In this document: piece after piece, positions 1 through 11,269 of the stretch
How the letters are laid out: every line of letters starts with the position of its first letter
Numbering within the stretch: the first letter of the stretch is position 1
Source of the DNA: Allodiplogaster sudhausi
Lineage: Eukaryota > Nematoda > Chromadorea > Rhabditida > Diplogasteridae
Direction of reading: 5' to 3'
Assembly: GCA_945643635.1 (NCBI GenBank)
Contig: CALZFC010000020.1
Span: 100,001 to 164,000, forward strand
DNA length: 64,000 nucleotides
The notes under the pieces: model-generated
Database searches by the model: none
Seen by the model: the letters and a program-made list of their open reading frames with translations, nothing else
What the model was told of the DNA's origin: nothing
Made by a program: the position numbers and the translations under genes

Positions 1-453
1 TCTCTCTCTCGTCCTTCTCTCTCACATCATTTCTCTGCTCTTTCTTTCCCGTGTCCATTCTCGTTGACTCTTCCTTTATTTTGCCTTGCTCATTTTGATT
101 TTGTTTTATTTTTTATTTTTGCTCGGGTGGTTCTCATACTCGTCTTGTTTTTCTCGCGTTCTTTCCAGTTTTTTTTCCACCAACCCCTTCCCCCCTATCT
201 CGCTCATCCCTTTTCATCTTTACAGTATCCCTACCGTATAGCCAGCCCTAACGCCCCTACCGTATACCTGAGATTCCCAATAGAAATGGATGCAAAATGC
301 TATGGCCAGAATCCGCGTGCTAATAATTTCGTTCGTTGCCTTTGAAAGAACCGCTTCTAAACTCATTGGAATGTGATGGATTTGTTCCTTGCGTGTGTTT
401 CTTGGTTTCTTTCCTCCCCCTCTCCCTCTATACCTAGCTGTCTCCCTACTCTT

Positions 454-486
<33 letters not shown>

Positions 487-1566
487 ATTCCTCTCTCCCT
501 CTCTCTCTTCCTCTCTCTCTCTCTCTCTCTCTCTTTTCCTCTCCATCTCTTTCTCTCACCTTTGCCGAACCCATTCCCATTCGCCTTCTCATTTTCCGTC
601 CATTGTTACACTTGTTACAGTTGTTTCCAGAAAGTTCTATTGAATAAAGTTTATTTTTTTCCCACAAATTTTAATGGCTTATTTGATTGAATCGACGAAC
701 AGAGAAAGAATGAATAGTAGAGAGAGTAGGAGGAATACAATATTTTTGCGATATGATGCCGCACTCCTATTACACCCATATCGTGGACGGCGACTTCGCA
801 TTGCTTCAAAGAAGGACGAATGATCCGAGTGAGCGCTGTACTTTTAGGCTTCTCTTTCCGTCACCTACTCTCCCTCTATCTCTCCTCTCTCTCTCTCTCT
901 CTGTCGCTCTCTGACCTTGGGGGAGTAAAAGATGGCGAAAGAGAGAGAGAGAGTGAGAGAGAGAGGATTGGATGAAAAGTACAAGTGACTTCTTCATTCT
1001 TCACAACTTCGTGACCCGGATCACGACCGAAGTCGCACAAAAGTTGATGAATTAATCTCTCTCTTTCTCTAAACTACCTCACTTTACCGCTAAATCTCTC
1101 TCTCCCTCTCTTCTCTCCTTCTCTTTCTCTCTCGCCGTCGCTCTGTCTTCTGTGGAGTGTGATTCCTCTTCGTGTCTCTGGCTGCCCCTGAGAAATGATC
1201 CCGTGTTCCCGGCTTCCCTGGACATAACATCATATCATGCAGTGTAATGGGCTGTTCTCACCAGAGAGATCGAGAGTGACAGAGACAGGTAGACAGCGAG
1301 AGAGAAAAGAGAAAACTAGAAAGGGAGAGAGAGTGTGTGAGTAAGAGGAAGAGATGAAGCTGTGGCAATATTCGGAGAGGACGCTGGGGGGAGGTTAGGG
1401 GGCAGAGAGAGGGAGGGAGAGGGAGGGAGCAGAGAGGGAGTAGAGAGAGAGGAGAGAGTAGAGAGAGAGAGAACGAGAAAGGGTTGTATCACGACACATC
1501 GTACGAGAATGAGATAAAGAGAGAGTGAGAGAGAGAGAGAGAGAGAGTGTGTAATTGAAAGAAGGG

Positions 1567-1608
<42 letters not shown>

Positions 1609-1740
1609 GAATTGAGAGCGACAGAGAGAGCAGTCAACAAAGAAAAGCAACAACATCTATAAGGTGGAGCAAGCACAAGACCTCGAAGGCATAAAGAATG
1701 CGATGATAAAACAGCGCAGATTTTTTTTAGCATTTCAGTT
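1..1740. repeat. CT/GA-rich low-complexity DNA with dispersed-repeat fragments
   Basis: This stretch is mostly imperfect (CT)n and (GA)n runs. Open frames here read as Ser-Leu or Arg-Glu repeats and are not genes. Two pieces recur elsewhere: about 225-425 is repeated at 15,385-15,570, and about 590-680 is repeated in inverse orientation at 20,925-21,015. A third piece (about 1,625-1,745) is related to 21,250-21,370. I see no coding exon. Confidence 0.8.
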
Positions 1741-2073
1741 TCTTATGCTACCCTGTCAACCTACTTATAGCGAGGAGAAGGTGGGAATTCAGTGAAGTTA
1801 GAGAGAGAGCGAGCTAGAGAGAAAGAGAGAGAGTGAGGAAGAAGGAGACAGCGTGTGGGAGAGTGAGAGAGATATAGAGGGAGGAAGGGAGACAGACAGT
1901 AATCCGTGATTGTGTGATGATTAGGAAAGTGCTAAATGATCGGGGGACTGACGGAAGTGATGGACTATTTATGGGTAGAGAGAAGAATAACGAGAAGCCC
2001 CCGTAGACCTAAACGAGTACTGCGAGGGTGTTGGGTACACAAAGGCAAGGGAGCGCACAAATACGAGGAATGG
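1741..2073 (+). repeat. Dispersed repeat R, left part (interrupted by the palindromic element)
   Basis: This segment aligns with 42,975-43,319: the same gctaccctgtcaacct start, the same central GA stretch and the same gaatgg just before TTAA. The second half of the repeat continues at 4,741 on the far side of the palindromic element, so this copy of R was split by an insertion. Confidence 0.75.
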
Positions 2074-4740
2074 TTAAGAGAGCCCCTCTGTAAGGGTCAA
2101 GGAGCGTCTGCCCCGGGGAATTTTTGTTTTCTTTTACTTTGAAAACTTTATGAGGGACACATCTAGTGTTCATAAAGACATATATTTTTTCAGAAAGTTT
2201 GAAAAAAATTTTTTCTCTTAGTTATAAGTAAAAACGTTAAACAAATTTGGAAGGCCATATCTAACGTTATACTTAATATTTTTCGAAAATCTTTTCACTG
2301 TTCGATTCCTTATTTAAAAATACACAAAAAAGTCCCAGATCACTGTTTTCGAAAAATTAAAATTTTTATGACTTTTGTGTAATTTAATTTTTTGAAATAT
2401 GGTTTTTAGCTAATAACTTTTTTTATTATTATGACTTGCAAAAAACTGAATCTTCCATAAGAAAGAGGAGGAAAAACTACATATAATACACCTCTACGAG
2501 GAAAAATCTCGGATACGCTTTTTGGTATCTGCATTTGAATAAGTGTTTCTAAGCAAATTTCGGTTTTGGCCACAAACCATAATCTCATTCAAACTTCATC
2601 AATTGAAGAACGAAATAGTCCATTCGATGTGATTTTTTATGCTCTTTAAAATGGTATATACTTTGTTCGCAAAAGAAATTAGTCTAAAGGCCTAAAATTG
2701 ACTTTTTGTGTTTTAGGCCTATTTCTGGTGTTAAAATACTCATTCTTTGCACGATTAATCGATCTTGTAGGCTGATTTTCCATATAATATTTATACTGCG
2801 AGAAAGAGCAGCTAAAACTGAGTCGGATTCAGCTTTAAGATTAAAATCTGAGGATACACTTTTTGGGAATATGTACTTGAATACTGCCTGTTGAAGGCGA
2901 TATTCCTGAATATTTTTAAGAAAATATTTTAAAATTGTTCTTTTGAAGCATCTAGCTCGGAATTATGGGTAATCCAGAATTCTTTGAAGTGCTTTTTCGA
3001 TATGACACTCAAAAGTACTTCAAAATTCAGGAAATCACATTTTTACCAGCATAGGTGCTGAAATAAATGTACGAAAACTCCTTCGAAGCCAACTAAAAGG
3101 TCATTTGTGAGACGGCTTGCCAAAAAGGACATAACCATTCGAAAGAGCAGAGACTTTTGCATAATATATCCACAGATGAAAGAGCAAAATATGTATCATG
3201 TTTCAGAAATCTTGATATTGGGAAAAATATCGACGACAGGTTTCGACTAATTTGAGCAGTTCGCAAATAACGATACCAATGGAAATTATGTTCTGAAAAT
3301 TGTACCATATGGTTTTTTGAGACGAGAAACATGAATTCGATCTTAATTTTCTACTTTTGTGTACCATCCATGGGACTTTGATCGAAATATAATTATTTTG
3401 CATTTTATATTTCATTCTTCTGGCAAAAGTACCATGGGTGGTACACAAAAGTAGAAAATTAAGATCGAATTCATGTTTCTCGTCTCAAAAAACCATATGG
3501 TACAATTTTCAGAACATAATTTCCATTGGTATCGTTATTTGCGAACTGCTCAAATTAGTCGAAACCTGTCGTCGATATTTTTCCCAATATCAAGATTTCT
3601 GAAACATGATACATATTTTGCTCTTTCATCTGTGGATATATTATGCAAAAGTCTCTGCTCTTTCGAATGGTTATGTCCTTTTTGGCAAGCCGTCTCACAA
3701 ATGACCTTTTAGTTGGCTTCGAAGGAGTTTTCGTACATTTATTTCAGCACCTATGCTGGTAAAAATGTGATTTCCTGAATTTTGAAGTACTTTTGAGTGT
3801 CATATCGAAAAAGCACTTCAAAGAATTCTGGATTACCCATAATTCCGAGCTAGATGCTTCAAAAGAACAATTTTAAAATATTTTCTAAAAAATATTCAGG
3901 AATATCGCCTTCAACAGGCAGTATTCAAGTACATATTCCCAAAAAGTGTATCCTCAGATTTTAATCTTAAAGCTGAATCCGACTCAGTTTTAGCTGCTCT
4001 TTCTCGCAGTATAAATATTATATGGAAAATCAGCCTACAAGATCGATTAATCGTGCAAAGAATGAGTATTTTAACACCAGAAATAGGCCTAAAACACAAA
4101 AGTCAATTTTAGGCCTTTAGACTAATTTCTTTTGCGAACAAAGTATATACCATTTTAAAGAGCATAAAAAATCACATCGAATGGACTATTTCGTTCTTCA
4201 ATTGATGAAGTTTGAATGAGATTATAGTTTGTGGCCAAAACCGAAATTTGCTTAGAAACACTTATTCAAATGCAGATACCCAAAAAGTGTATCCGAAATT
4301 TTTCCTCGTAGAGGTGTATTATATGTAGTTTTTCCTCCTCTTTCTTATGGAAGATTCAGTTTTTTGCAAGTCATAATAATAAAAAAAGTTATTAGCTAAA
4401 AACCATATTTCAAAAAATTAATTACACAAAAGTGATAAAAATTTTAATTTTTCGAAAACAGTCATCTGGGACTTTTTTGTGTATTTTTAAATAAGGAATC
4501 GAACAGTGAAAAGATTTTCGAAAAATATTAAGTATAACGTTAGATATGGCCTTCCAAATTTTTTTAACGTTTTTACTTATAACTAAGAGAAAAAATTTTT
4601 TTAAACTTTCTGAAAAAATATATGTCTTTATGAACACTAGATGTGTCCCTCATAAAGTTTTCAAAGTAAAATAAAACAAAAATTCCCCGAGGCAGGCGCC
4701 TATGTAAGCCTCCTTGAGTCTTACAGAGAGGCTCTCTTAA
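2074..4740. mobile_element. 2.66-kb near-perfect palindromic foldback element at a TTAA site
   Basis: The sequence from 2,078 to about 3,380 is repeated in inverse orientation from about 3,424 to 4,736, with only scattered differences and a central loop of about 43 bases. TTAA flanks both ends (2,074-2,077 and 4,737-4,740). The repeat copy at 42,975-43,815 carries a single TTAA at 43,320-43,323, so it is the empty version of the same site. Internal termini read GAGAGCC(C/T)CTCTGTAAG. The longest open frames are 62-81 codons, mirror-imaged in the arms, and resemble nothing I know. TTAA duplication is typical of piggyBac and Kolobok elements, but the terminal bases are not the usual piggyBac CCC. 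I read it as a non-autonomous element. Confidence 0.85.
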
Positions 4741-5209
4741 GAGAGGGAGAGATTGAGAGGCTGAGAGACAGAAAGAGAGCAAAAGGAAAGAGATAGAGAG
4801 AGAGAGAACAAAAGAAAAGAGATAGAGAGAGAGCAAGAAAAAGAAGGGAGACAGAAACATGAAACAATTCTTCTCCTGCTCTCTCTCTCCATCTCTTTTG
4901 TTCTCTCCCCCTGGGCGAGACCATCACCCCCCTTTTCCTTTCTTCCCCTCACCCTTTCCGGGTATACGGTGCTTTCCGCAAGCTCCACCTCTCAAGCTGT
5001 ATGAGGGCCTCCAACCAATGTTGATTGGTGGAGAGAATGGCACGCATAAATCAGCCTTGTGTTTTCTCTTCCATGAAGAAGGCTATGCTTGACCATTCCC
5101 TGGTAGTGCAGAGAAGAAAACAAACCACCATACAAAGATTGATTACAATCAGGAAGATTAAAGAATACTCGAAGAAAAACGAAGAGAGAGAGAAGGATAT
5201 AGAGAGAAT

Positions 5210-5257
<48 letters not shown>

Positions 5258-5262
5258 GATAA

Positions 5263-5300
<38 letters not shown>
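4741..5300 (+). repeat. Dispersed repeat R, right part, ending in (GA)n
   Basis: This continues the repeat interrupted at 2,073 and aligns with 43,324-43,815, including a core of about 165 bases (4,900-5,065) that contains ggtatacggtgctttccgca and a CCAATGTTGATTGG motif. Other copies of that core lie at 6,005-6,165 (inverse), 21,585-21,735 and 42,155-42,265 (inverse, partial). It ends in a long GA run. Confidence 0.7.
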
Positions 5301-5305
<5 letters not shown>

Positions 5306-5312
5306 CTAAACT

Positions 5313-5610
5313 TTAGACTGAAGAATAACAAACCCATGGAGTAGGAGACGGGGAAGTGATCGCTCGAGAGTCTGTAGTTGCTCTCGATGCTCTCGATGCC
5401 AACGAGAAGAGGCGGGCCACGACGAGTGGCCACCATCTTTCTCCAGGAAGATCTTGGAGAGTAATCCACAAGCCAACAGCACATATCATGAAGAAGATAG
5501 CGAATGTGATAAAAGTACTCATCTAATCTGGACTCGGTGGCGGTCGGTCGACGGCTCCTCCACTCGGCTGCACCTCCTCGTGGATGGACTGCGGGCAGGT
5601 CATGCATGAC
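5313..5610 (-). CDS. Possible exon(s) of an unknown gene, weak
   Basis: About 300 bases of non-repetitive DNA between GA runs are open in more than one minus-strand frame. One frame starts with ATG at 5,522 and encodes a hydrophobic segment (STFITFAIFFMICAVGLWIT) that would suit a membrane helix. Another is preceded by a short Pro-rich stretch ending in a stop. I could not choose a frame or find flanking exons, so this is only a candidate. Confidence 0.2.
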
Positions 5611-5639
5611 TCACTCGCATGCCTTAATGGGAAAAGTAC

Positions 5640-5776
5640 AAAAGAGCGAGAGAGAGGGAGAGAGAGCGAGAGAGTGAAAGAGAAGCAGAGAATCGATTGG
5701 AGAGGACGTGGAAGGTGTAAGCGAAAGCGTGCTCATTCTGCGCGCTGTTTGAGGAATTACCATGGAGTTGTGCAAG

Positions 5777-5817
<41 letters not shown>

Positions 5818-5935
5818 GAGAGAGAGAGAGAGAGAAGGAGGAGAGAAGGAGGAAGAGTGAGAAGGAGGAAGAGAAGGGAGAAGGAGGAAGACAGAGAGGG
5901 AGAGTTGAAGAGAGGGAGAGAGTGAGTGACAGAGA
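5640..5935. repeat. (GA)n low-complexity run
   Basis: Imperfect GA/GGA repeats broken by a short unique stretch at about 5,690-5,775. The long open frames across it are repeat artefacts. Confidence 0.8.
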
Positions 5936-6004
5936 GAGGTGCTAATAATGCCAGGTAAATATCAAGAATATTCTTCCTAATGGAAGAGAAAAACCCCCAG
6001 GGTC

Positions 6005-6165
6005 TTCAACCAATATTGATTGGGTGCCCGAATGGCACGCGTAAATCAGCTGATATTTCTGCGTTGTGCTCTTGGGAGGCGGAGCTTGTGGAGAGTATAC
6101 CGGGAAAGGGTGCATGAAGAGTGGGGAAGAAAGGAGAAGGGGGAGGATGGTCTGGCCCAGGGGGT
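6005..6165 (-). repeat. Inverse copy of the repeat R core
   Basis: Reverse complement of the core seen at 4,900-5,065 and 43,455-43,620, including the CCAAT...ATTGG motif, tatacc and the purine-rich stretch next to ggcccag. It is followed to 6,520 by GA-rich DNA. Confidence 0.7.
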
Positions 6166-6815
6166 CCTACATAAAGTATCCTTCCAAAGAGAAGGCAACG
6201 CTTTTCATACCATTCCATGAATCATCTGACACAGACAAGACCACCCACACAATTGCCTACGCAGTCATGCTAGGCGAATGTTAGGTGGCCCAATCAGGCA
6301 GACAAGGAATGTATGCAGAAATGCGAGGAGAGGAGGGTGGAATGGAAGAAGGAAGAGGAAAAGAGTGGAAGTGAAGAAGGCAAGGGAGAACGGGAGAGAA
6401 GGAGGAAAAGAAAAAGAGAGCGAGAGAGATAGGGAGAGAGTGAGAGAGAGAAGGCACAAGGGAAATAGAAAAGAGAAATGAGAGGAAGGAGGCAAAAGAG
6501 CCAACAAACTGTAACATCCTAGATCGCTAGAATTGTAAAGAGACTGTGGGAGAGGGAGAGAAAGAGATACATAGAAACTACTACAATATTAAAAGAAAAT
6601 AAAGACAATAATAAGAGCCATACAACTCCTTCCAACTTCCCACTTCTTCTGCAGGTCCATCAAAATCTTCGAATTCATGAAAACTAAGGGACAGGAAGGG
6701 ACAAGCCGCTTATCAGAAAGGCCAAGAGTTCAGGCGAGCAGCTTGGCCAACAAGTCTCCAAATCAGTTCATGTGTACTATCAATGTGCACTCTAATTTTA
6801 GTGCGTCTACCGTAC

Positions 6816-6932
6816 CTTGGTGGAGGCGAAGCCAATCTCCGGCCCGCCATTGATGTGAATGGCGCAGTGCGACTCGCGGCAGATGCGGCAGTTCACAGTG
6901 TTAGTGACGCCAGTGATGAGAGCGCCGCGTGG
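6816..6932 (-). CDS. Single exon of an unknown protein with a Cys cluster
   Basis: On the minus strand a tgtaag acceptor opens exactly 39 codons that end at AAG followed by gtacgg. Both ends are phase 0. The peptide contains [10 protein letters not shown] followed by [14 protein letters not shown], so it has four closely spaced Cys/His residues. I do not recognise the family. Neighbouring exons are uncertain: a candidate lies near 6,690-6,590, and 7,195-7,075 is also open on this strand. Confidence 0.35.
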
Positions 6933-7060
6933 CTTACAGCATATGTGGAGAGCGTAATTTTAGTGTGGTATAACTATTATTCTGTCTTATATACATTTAC
7001 TTATTGTTACTCTTACAAATAAATAATTTGAATACTCTTTTATCTTCTGTTTTATATGAT

Positions 7061-7198
7061 ATGAGTAGCAAAAAAAAAAACGAACCGCCGACTCGCCAAT
7101 CTGCGAAGACGCAGACATCGTCAGGAGGATCGGCCTCTCGAGGAAGTCAGAGACCAGCGGCAGCTCGGTCAGCTCCTCGAGAATCTCAAGAAGTGTAA
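7061..7198 (+). CDS. Candidate first exon or small basic, Ser-rich peptide
   Basis: An ATG opens 45 codons (MSSKKKNEPPTRQ...) rich in Lys, Arg, Ser and Gln. The last sense codon is followed by gtgtaa, which could be a donor site or a stop. Composition is protein-like and GC is higher than the AT-rich surroundings. The opposite strand is also open here, so the strand is not settled. No homology is recognised. Confidence 0.25.
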   Translation: MSSKKKNEPPTRQSAKTQTSSGGSASRGSQRPAAARSAPRESQEV

Positions 7199-7950
7199 CT
7201 GCTAATTACTACAGTAACCCAAGGGAGGAGGGGCGAGACTTCGGTGGCATTTCCCACTCTCACCTGGCCGAATAGTGCCACACACAACCATGAATTTGTT
7301 TTATTTTCCCCAGTCGACAGTAAAATATGCTAAATTCTTTTAGTAGCTATGTCCAGCAACGACAAAACTGTGCCCAATTAGCTCCTTCTAAAGATAATTA
7401 TTGGCATACGTTTGCAGGATAGACATCGCAAGGCTTGAGCTAATTATTAGCTCAAGCTGTTGCTTTAATTGAATTTAAAGAAATAAATAACACCAAGTAA
7501 ATACAATAGTTTCCGTTTATATACCTTCCTCGGGGGCTTCTGCTTACTCCGCGGATTACGGTAGCTAAATGTAACCGAAAATAAATATTTAAATTGGTAT
7601 TAAGAAATATTTTGATGTTTTTTTTAAATAAAAAAATCTTCCCGCGGACCGGAGCAGCAAATCTGGCGAGGGAAAATCGAAAAGGTATTCAAAAAAGTGA
7701 AATAGAAAAGAAACTGATAAAGTAAAAGTATTCAAAAAAGTGAAATAGAAAAGAAACTGATAAACAGTAATAAAGTGAAGTGAAAGAAGTCGGGTTTTTT
7801 GGAAACATTTCAACCTTCTTTTAAATAAATACGATAGCCTAAAACCCTAGAAAATTTGCAGTAATCCTTCCTGGTAAAAAAACCAATCAACATGCAATGG
7901 AAAATATTTGCCATTTTTAGCATTTAATTATAAGAATAAAGCACGAAAGA
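7199..7950. other. AT-rich DNA without a recognisable gene; short tandem duplication
   Basis: No exon could be supported here. A unit of about 43 bases beginning gtattcaaaaaagtg occurs twice in tandem at about 7,683-7,765. Confidence 0.6.
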
Positions 7951-7951
7951 G

Positions 7952-8713
7952 CTATCGCTCAGTCATTCTTCCTAGTGCTTTTGGGCGCCCCATTTCAACA
8001 TATGAACCATCCACAGCGCTCCCAATATACGCAGGCAAACGGCCAGGGTATTTGGCAATTATATGACAAGAAGAACGACGAGGCTTTTCATCAAAGTACT
8101 GACTGAATACATGCTTTTGTCAGAAGCTGGCTCCCGCCGCTAAAGCAGCACGAATACGAAGATTTTTTTTGGCCGGCGCCGCGCCCTCACTGGGGCCTTT
8201 ATTAAGGAGCAGCACAACTATGTATGCAATTATTGAGAAACAACATGCGTGACATCTAAACATACCCCTTAGCTCCTTGTCGCTGTCCTCCTCCTCGCGC
8301 TTTCTTCTCCTCGGTAGGCGCCTATAAAGGCTTGGTTTTAGGGTCACGAAACATTTTTTTTAATATTAAAATAGATTTTACAAAAAAATAGAATGCCCCA
8401 GTGAGATGAAATATAAGAGTCAGGAATTCATTTCCTAAACTTAAGCATAAGAACGATCAGAGCTTTCTCGAGCTTGTCCAAAGGAAATAAAGGAGTTTGG
8501 GAATGATGCAAGAAAGCAAGAGAAAACTGGGGAAAACAATGGATGGGGAGAATAATCGACCGCCACCTTTCGTGGTGAGTTCGTCGCGGCGACCGCGGAG
8601 GCGGTGGAGAGAACTTTCTGCGACGAGCCGGAGAGATTGCGGCTGACGCTGCTCTGCGTCCCTTGGGAAGACAACGGAAATGGCGGCGTATCTGCGATGG
8701 CCGACTGAGACAT
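7952..8713 (-). CDS. Unknown 117-aa protein, three exons
   Basis: Three exons join in phase on the minus strand. Exon 1 (8,713-8,567) starts at ATG with an acceptor-like ttcaag upstream, encodes a Ser/Thr/Pro-rich 49-residue segment (MSQSAIADTPPFPLSSQ...) and ends AAG|gtgg. Exon 2 (8,321-8,266) is Lys/Arg/Gly-rich and ends GG|gtatgt. Exon 3 (8,102-7,952) begins ttcag|T, restores the frame and ends in TAG; it contains a compact stretch (YPGRLPAYIGSAVDGSYVEM). An attaaa follows the stop. Three consecutive phase matches support a real spliced gene, but I do not recognise the family. The disordered N-terminus and compact C-terminus are only inferences. Exon 1 is open in all three minus-strand frames, so its frame rests on the downstream phases. 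Confidence 0.5.
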
Positions 8714-8799
8714 CTTCTTCGGGGAAAACTCGATTCTTTCGCTTCCTTGAAGGAAAAGACTGTTACGAATAATATGGACATTCAAAGAGCAACAGACGA

Positions 8800-9600
8800 C
8801 GATGAATTTGGTATATGGCTTAGTTTTTGAGCCTCAAAAATGGAGAACTATACGAGCTATTCAATCCACTAATCCAAGGCGGTTTACACACATTCTCGAC
8901 AAGGTAAAAGGGTTAATCACGTGGAAAGCAGGAATTATTATTAATACCAAGTGCTGTTCATGCAAAGCAGCTAACATAAAGTTGACGAAGTTGTCAGAAA
9001 GAACAACAATTATTCATCCATTTTTCGTACGCTTTTTCTGTAAGTGAATGATGAGAAGGCGTAGAACACACATTGAACAGCTCGAGTTAGACCGCAGATC
9101 AAGCGACAAACAGCGCGCGGGACAACCAATAAAAGTAATAAAAAACTTTAGAGGAATAACTTTGCCGTAGTCATGTAATCAATCGAACAAACGGGCTTAA
9201 GAATGCACACTTGCCTGCCGACTTGGTGATTTCTGCATTTTAAGTTTAATACTGTTCGATTTCGCGGTTTTTTTTAAAAATCTTTCTGACGAATTCGCGG
9301 TGCTCTTCTCATTTTTTGTTGTCTGTGTCCAAATCTTGTTTTCGGTTTTGAGAAATAGCTTGTTCTCCAGATTCTGTCCTGCCATTCTCTTGTTCTCGTT
9401 GTAGGGTATTTTCCCTATCTACTTGCGGTCTAAAGGTGTCTATTAGTGCTTATTTGTCTAGCTGAACGCGAATTTGAGATCTATAGCGACATTTATACTG
9501 TTCGGAAATGTATTTATTTCAATTCACCTCAAATCGTGTACGAATGTGGTTTCGGACATTGTTCCTCCGCGACTCGTGGGCGATGTGTACCTGGCCTTCA
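8800..9600. other. No supported gene
   Basis: An 81-codon frame begins at 8,802 (MNLVYGLVFEPQKWR...) and has a possible donor at gacaag|gtaaaa near 8,905. I found no partner exon and no family resemblance, so I do not call it. The rest is AT-rich and featureless. Confidence 0.4.
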
Positions 9601-9628
9601 TACCGGAATCTTGTTAACAGTCGCTTGT

Positions 9629-10973
9629 ATGATTTCAGGTGTTCTGATGAACGTTCTGGTTCAGGCTGTGAACGGGACTGGCGCTGGGGCGCCTGTCCTG
9701 CTTGAGAGTAAGTATCATACCCTTCGGCTTTCACTACACTATGACCCGGGGGTGGGGGAAACAAAAAATTTCGCTGAAACTTGGCCCACGTGTTCTTTGT
9801 CATGGGGAACATGAATATAACGTTGGTTTTCTAAATGTATTATAACGTCATAAAAATATACGTTTCATATTTTATCAGTCCTAGTCAACAATTTATTCAA
9901 CAATGTAGTGGGAGGATGGTGGAGCAGGCTTACAAGGGTTGTGAGCAGCCACCTGATTCTAAAAATGGAATACGACCACTGAGGAGTTCGGCGTAGTGGC
10001 CCTGTTAATGCCATATCGTCTCTTGGCAACAGCCATCATCTTTTGCCAGTAGGATTCAGTGTGCTGGGTGTGGGCTCGGTGCGTTCATATGTTGATTGAC
10101 ACAAAAGTGTTGGAAACCACGATTCAGGGAGGCGCGTGAGGCCACGCCAAGTGCTCGTTCTAACATATATGCCGAACCTTTCCAAAACTATGTAATGGTG
10201 TAAAGCGAATGTTATGTTCGTGTCCTTCGTGCCAAATAACCCACTCAGCGATATTTACAACGCGATCTAAGCCAAGAAAAAGTACTTTGCAGCGAAATAC
10301 CATAACATTTTTTATGGCGTTATCATTAGAAATGGATGGTATATTTGTGTTCCCCGTGTCAAAACGTTTCAGCGAAAAAAATAAATACGTTTTTCACAAT
10401 TTTTGGGGTCGTTGGTGGTAATAGGAAAAGAGTACCGTAAGTATTTAAGAGTAATAAACTCGACGATTAAAAGATATCTTATTTTTCTCATTAGTTAAAG
10501 ATAGACGTTAATATTTATTTGAAATCACATTTCATTCTTTTAGACGTTCAAAGAATCGTCAACGAATTCGAACAGCCCTTCAACACGCGCATAAGGTGCC
10601 AGGAGTGTTATGAAGTGATGGCGGAGCCGGGACGCCTGACGGGGACGCTCTCTGCCTGCCACTGCTTGCACTGTGTCAAGGCAGTCACCTGTTATGGGTT
10701 AGCTTTTCCTTCCTTTCGCTCCCTCTCTCTTTCTTCCCTTCTCTCTCTCTCACTCTCTCGCTCTCTCTTTCTCTTTTTTCTCGTTCGATCACTCTCTCTC
10801 ATTTTCCAGTCTCAAAGAATAAGTTTGCAAAACCGTTGTTCCAGTTGCGTGACAAACAAGGAATGCAAGTCGTGTGGTAAGCAGTGGACAAGCGTTGGTG
10901 TGCACGTCTTCCGCGCTCACTCCCTCCACCCGCAGCATCTGAAAGAACCGGTGAAAATCAATTTCTAAGATGA
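9629..10973 (+). CDS. Small cysteine-rich protein with a hydrophobic N-terminus, four exons
   Basis: Exon 1 (9,629-9,707) starts MISGVLMNVLVQAV and could be a signal peptide. Exon 2 (10,544-10,697) encodes RCQECYEVM and CHCLHCVKAVTCY. Exon 3 (10,818-10,876) encodes NRCSSCVTNKECKSC. Exon 4 (10,938-10,973) ends in TGA. All junction phases agree: A|AC, GG|A, then G|CA. Intron 3 is only 61 bases, with a strong gtaagc donor. The Cys spacing (CxxC...CxCxxC...CxxC...CxxC) suggests a disulfide-rich secreted or zinc-binding protein; I cannot tell which. An upstream frame extension without ATG exists, so the start is uncertain. Only 7 bases after the stop begins sequence duplicated from the CNOT4 3' flank, including AATAAA at 11,135. 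Confidence 0.5.
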
Positions 10974-10979
10974 ATCATC

Positions 10980-11165
10980 CGTTTCCAATGGCAGTGTCTT
11001 GTCTCGCGTACTATGAATTACAATAATTTGGTCAGACTAGACTTCCTGTCTCGAATCTGGGTTCACCCTCCCCCCTTGTCCATCTCTTGACTGTGAGTTC
11101 TCGGTTCTCGTGTTCATCCCTCGTGAGAGTTTGGAATAAAGACTCATTTTTTATGATTCATTGCG
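10980..11165 (+). repeat. Inverted duplicate of the CNOT4 3' flank, with polyA signal
   Basis: This stretch matches the reverse complement of 55,030-55,190, which follows the CNOT4 stop codon, over almost its whole length. It keeps the AATAAA signal (11,135-11,140; counterpart at 55,045-55,050). It is the left end of the inverted duplication and probably supplies the 3' UTR of the cysteine-rich gene before it. Confidence 0.8.
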
Positions 11166-11269
11166 TTCTCTTGCTTTATTCCTAAGAGAGTTATGAACAT
11201 CGTCGGAAGATACATCAAGTGTTCGGGTGGGAGGTTGTCGCATCAGAATGAAGAGCTGCAGTAGACTAC

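Noticed and set aside
3093..3712. A 79-codon frame repeated identically in both arms of the palindrome
   Set aside because: The duplication is a simple consequence of the inverted arms; codon use and composition give no sign of selection.
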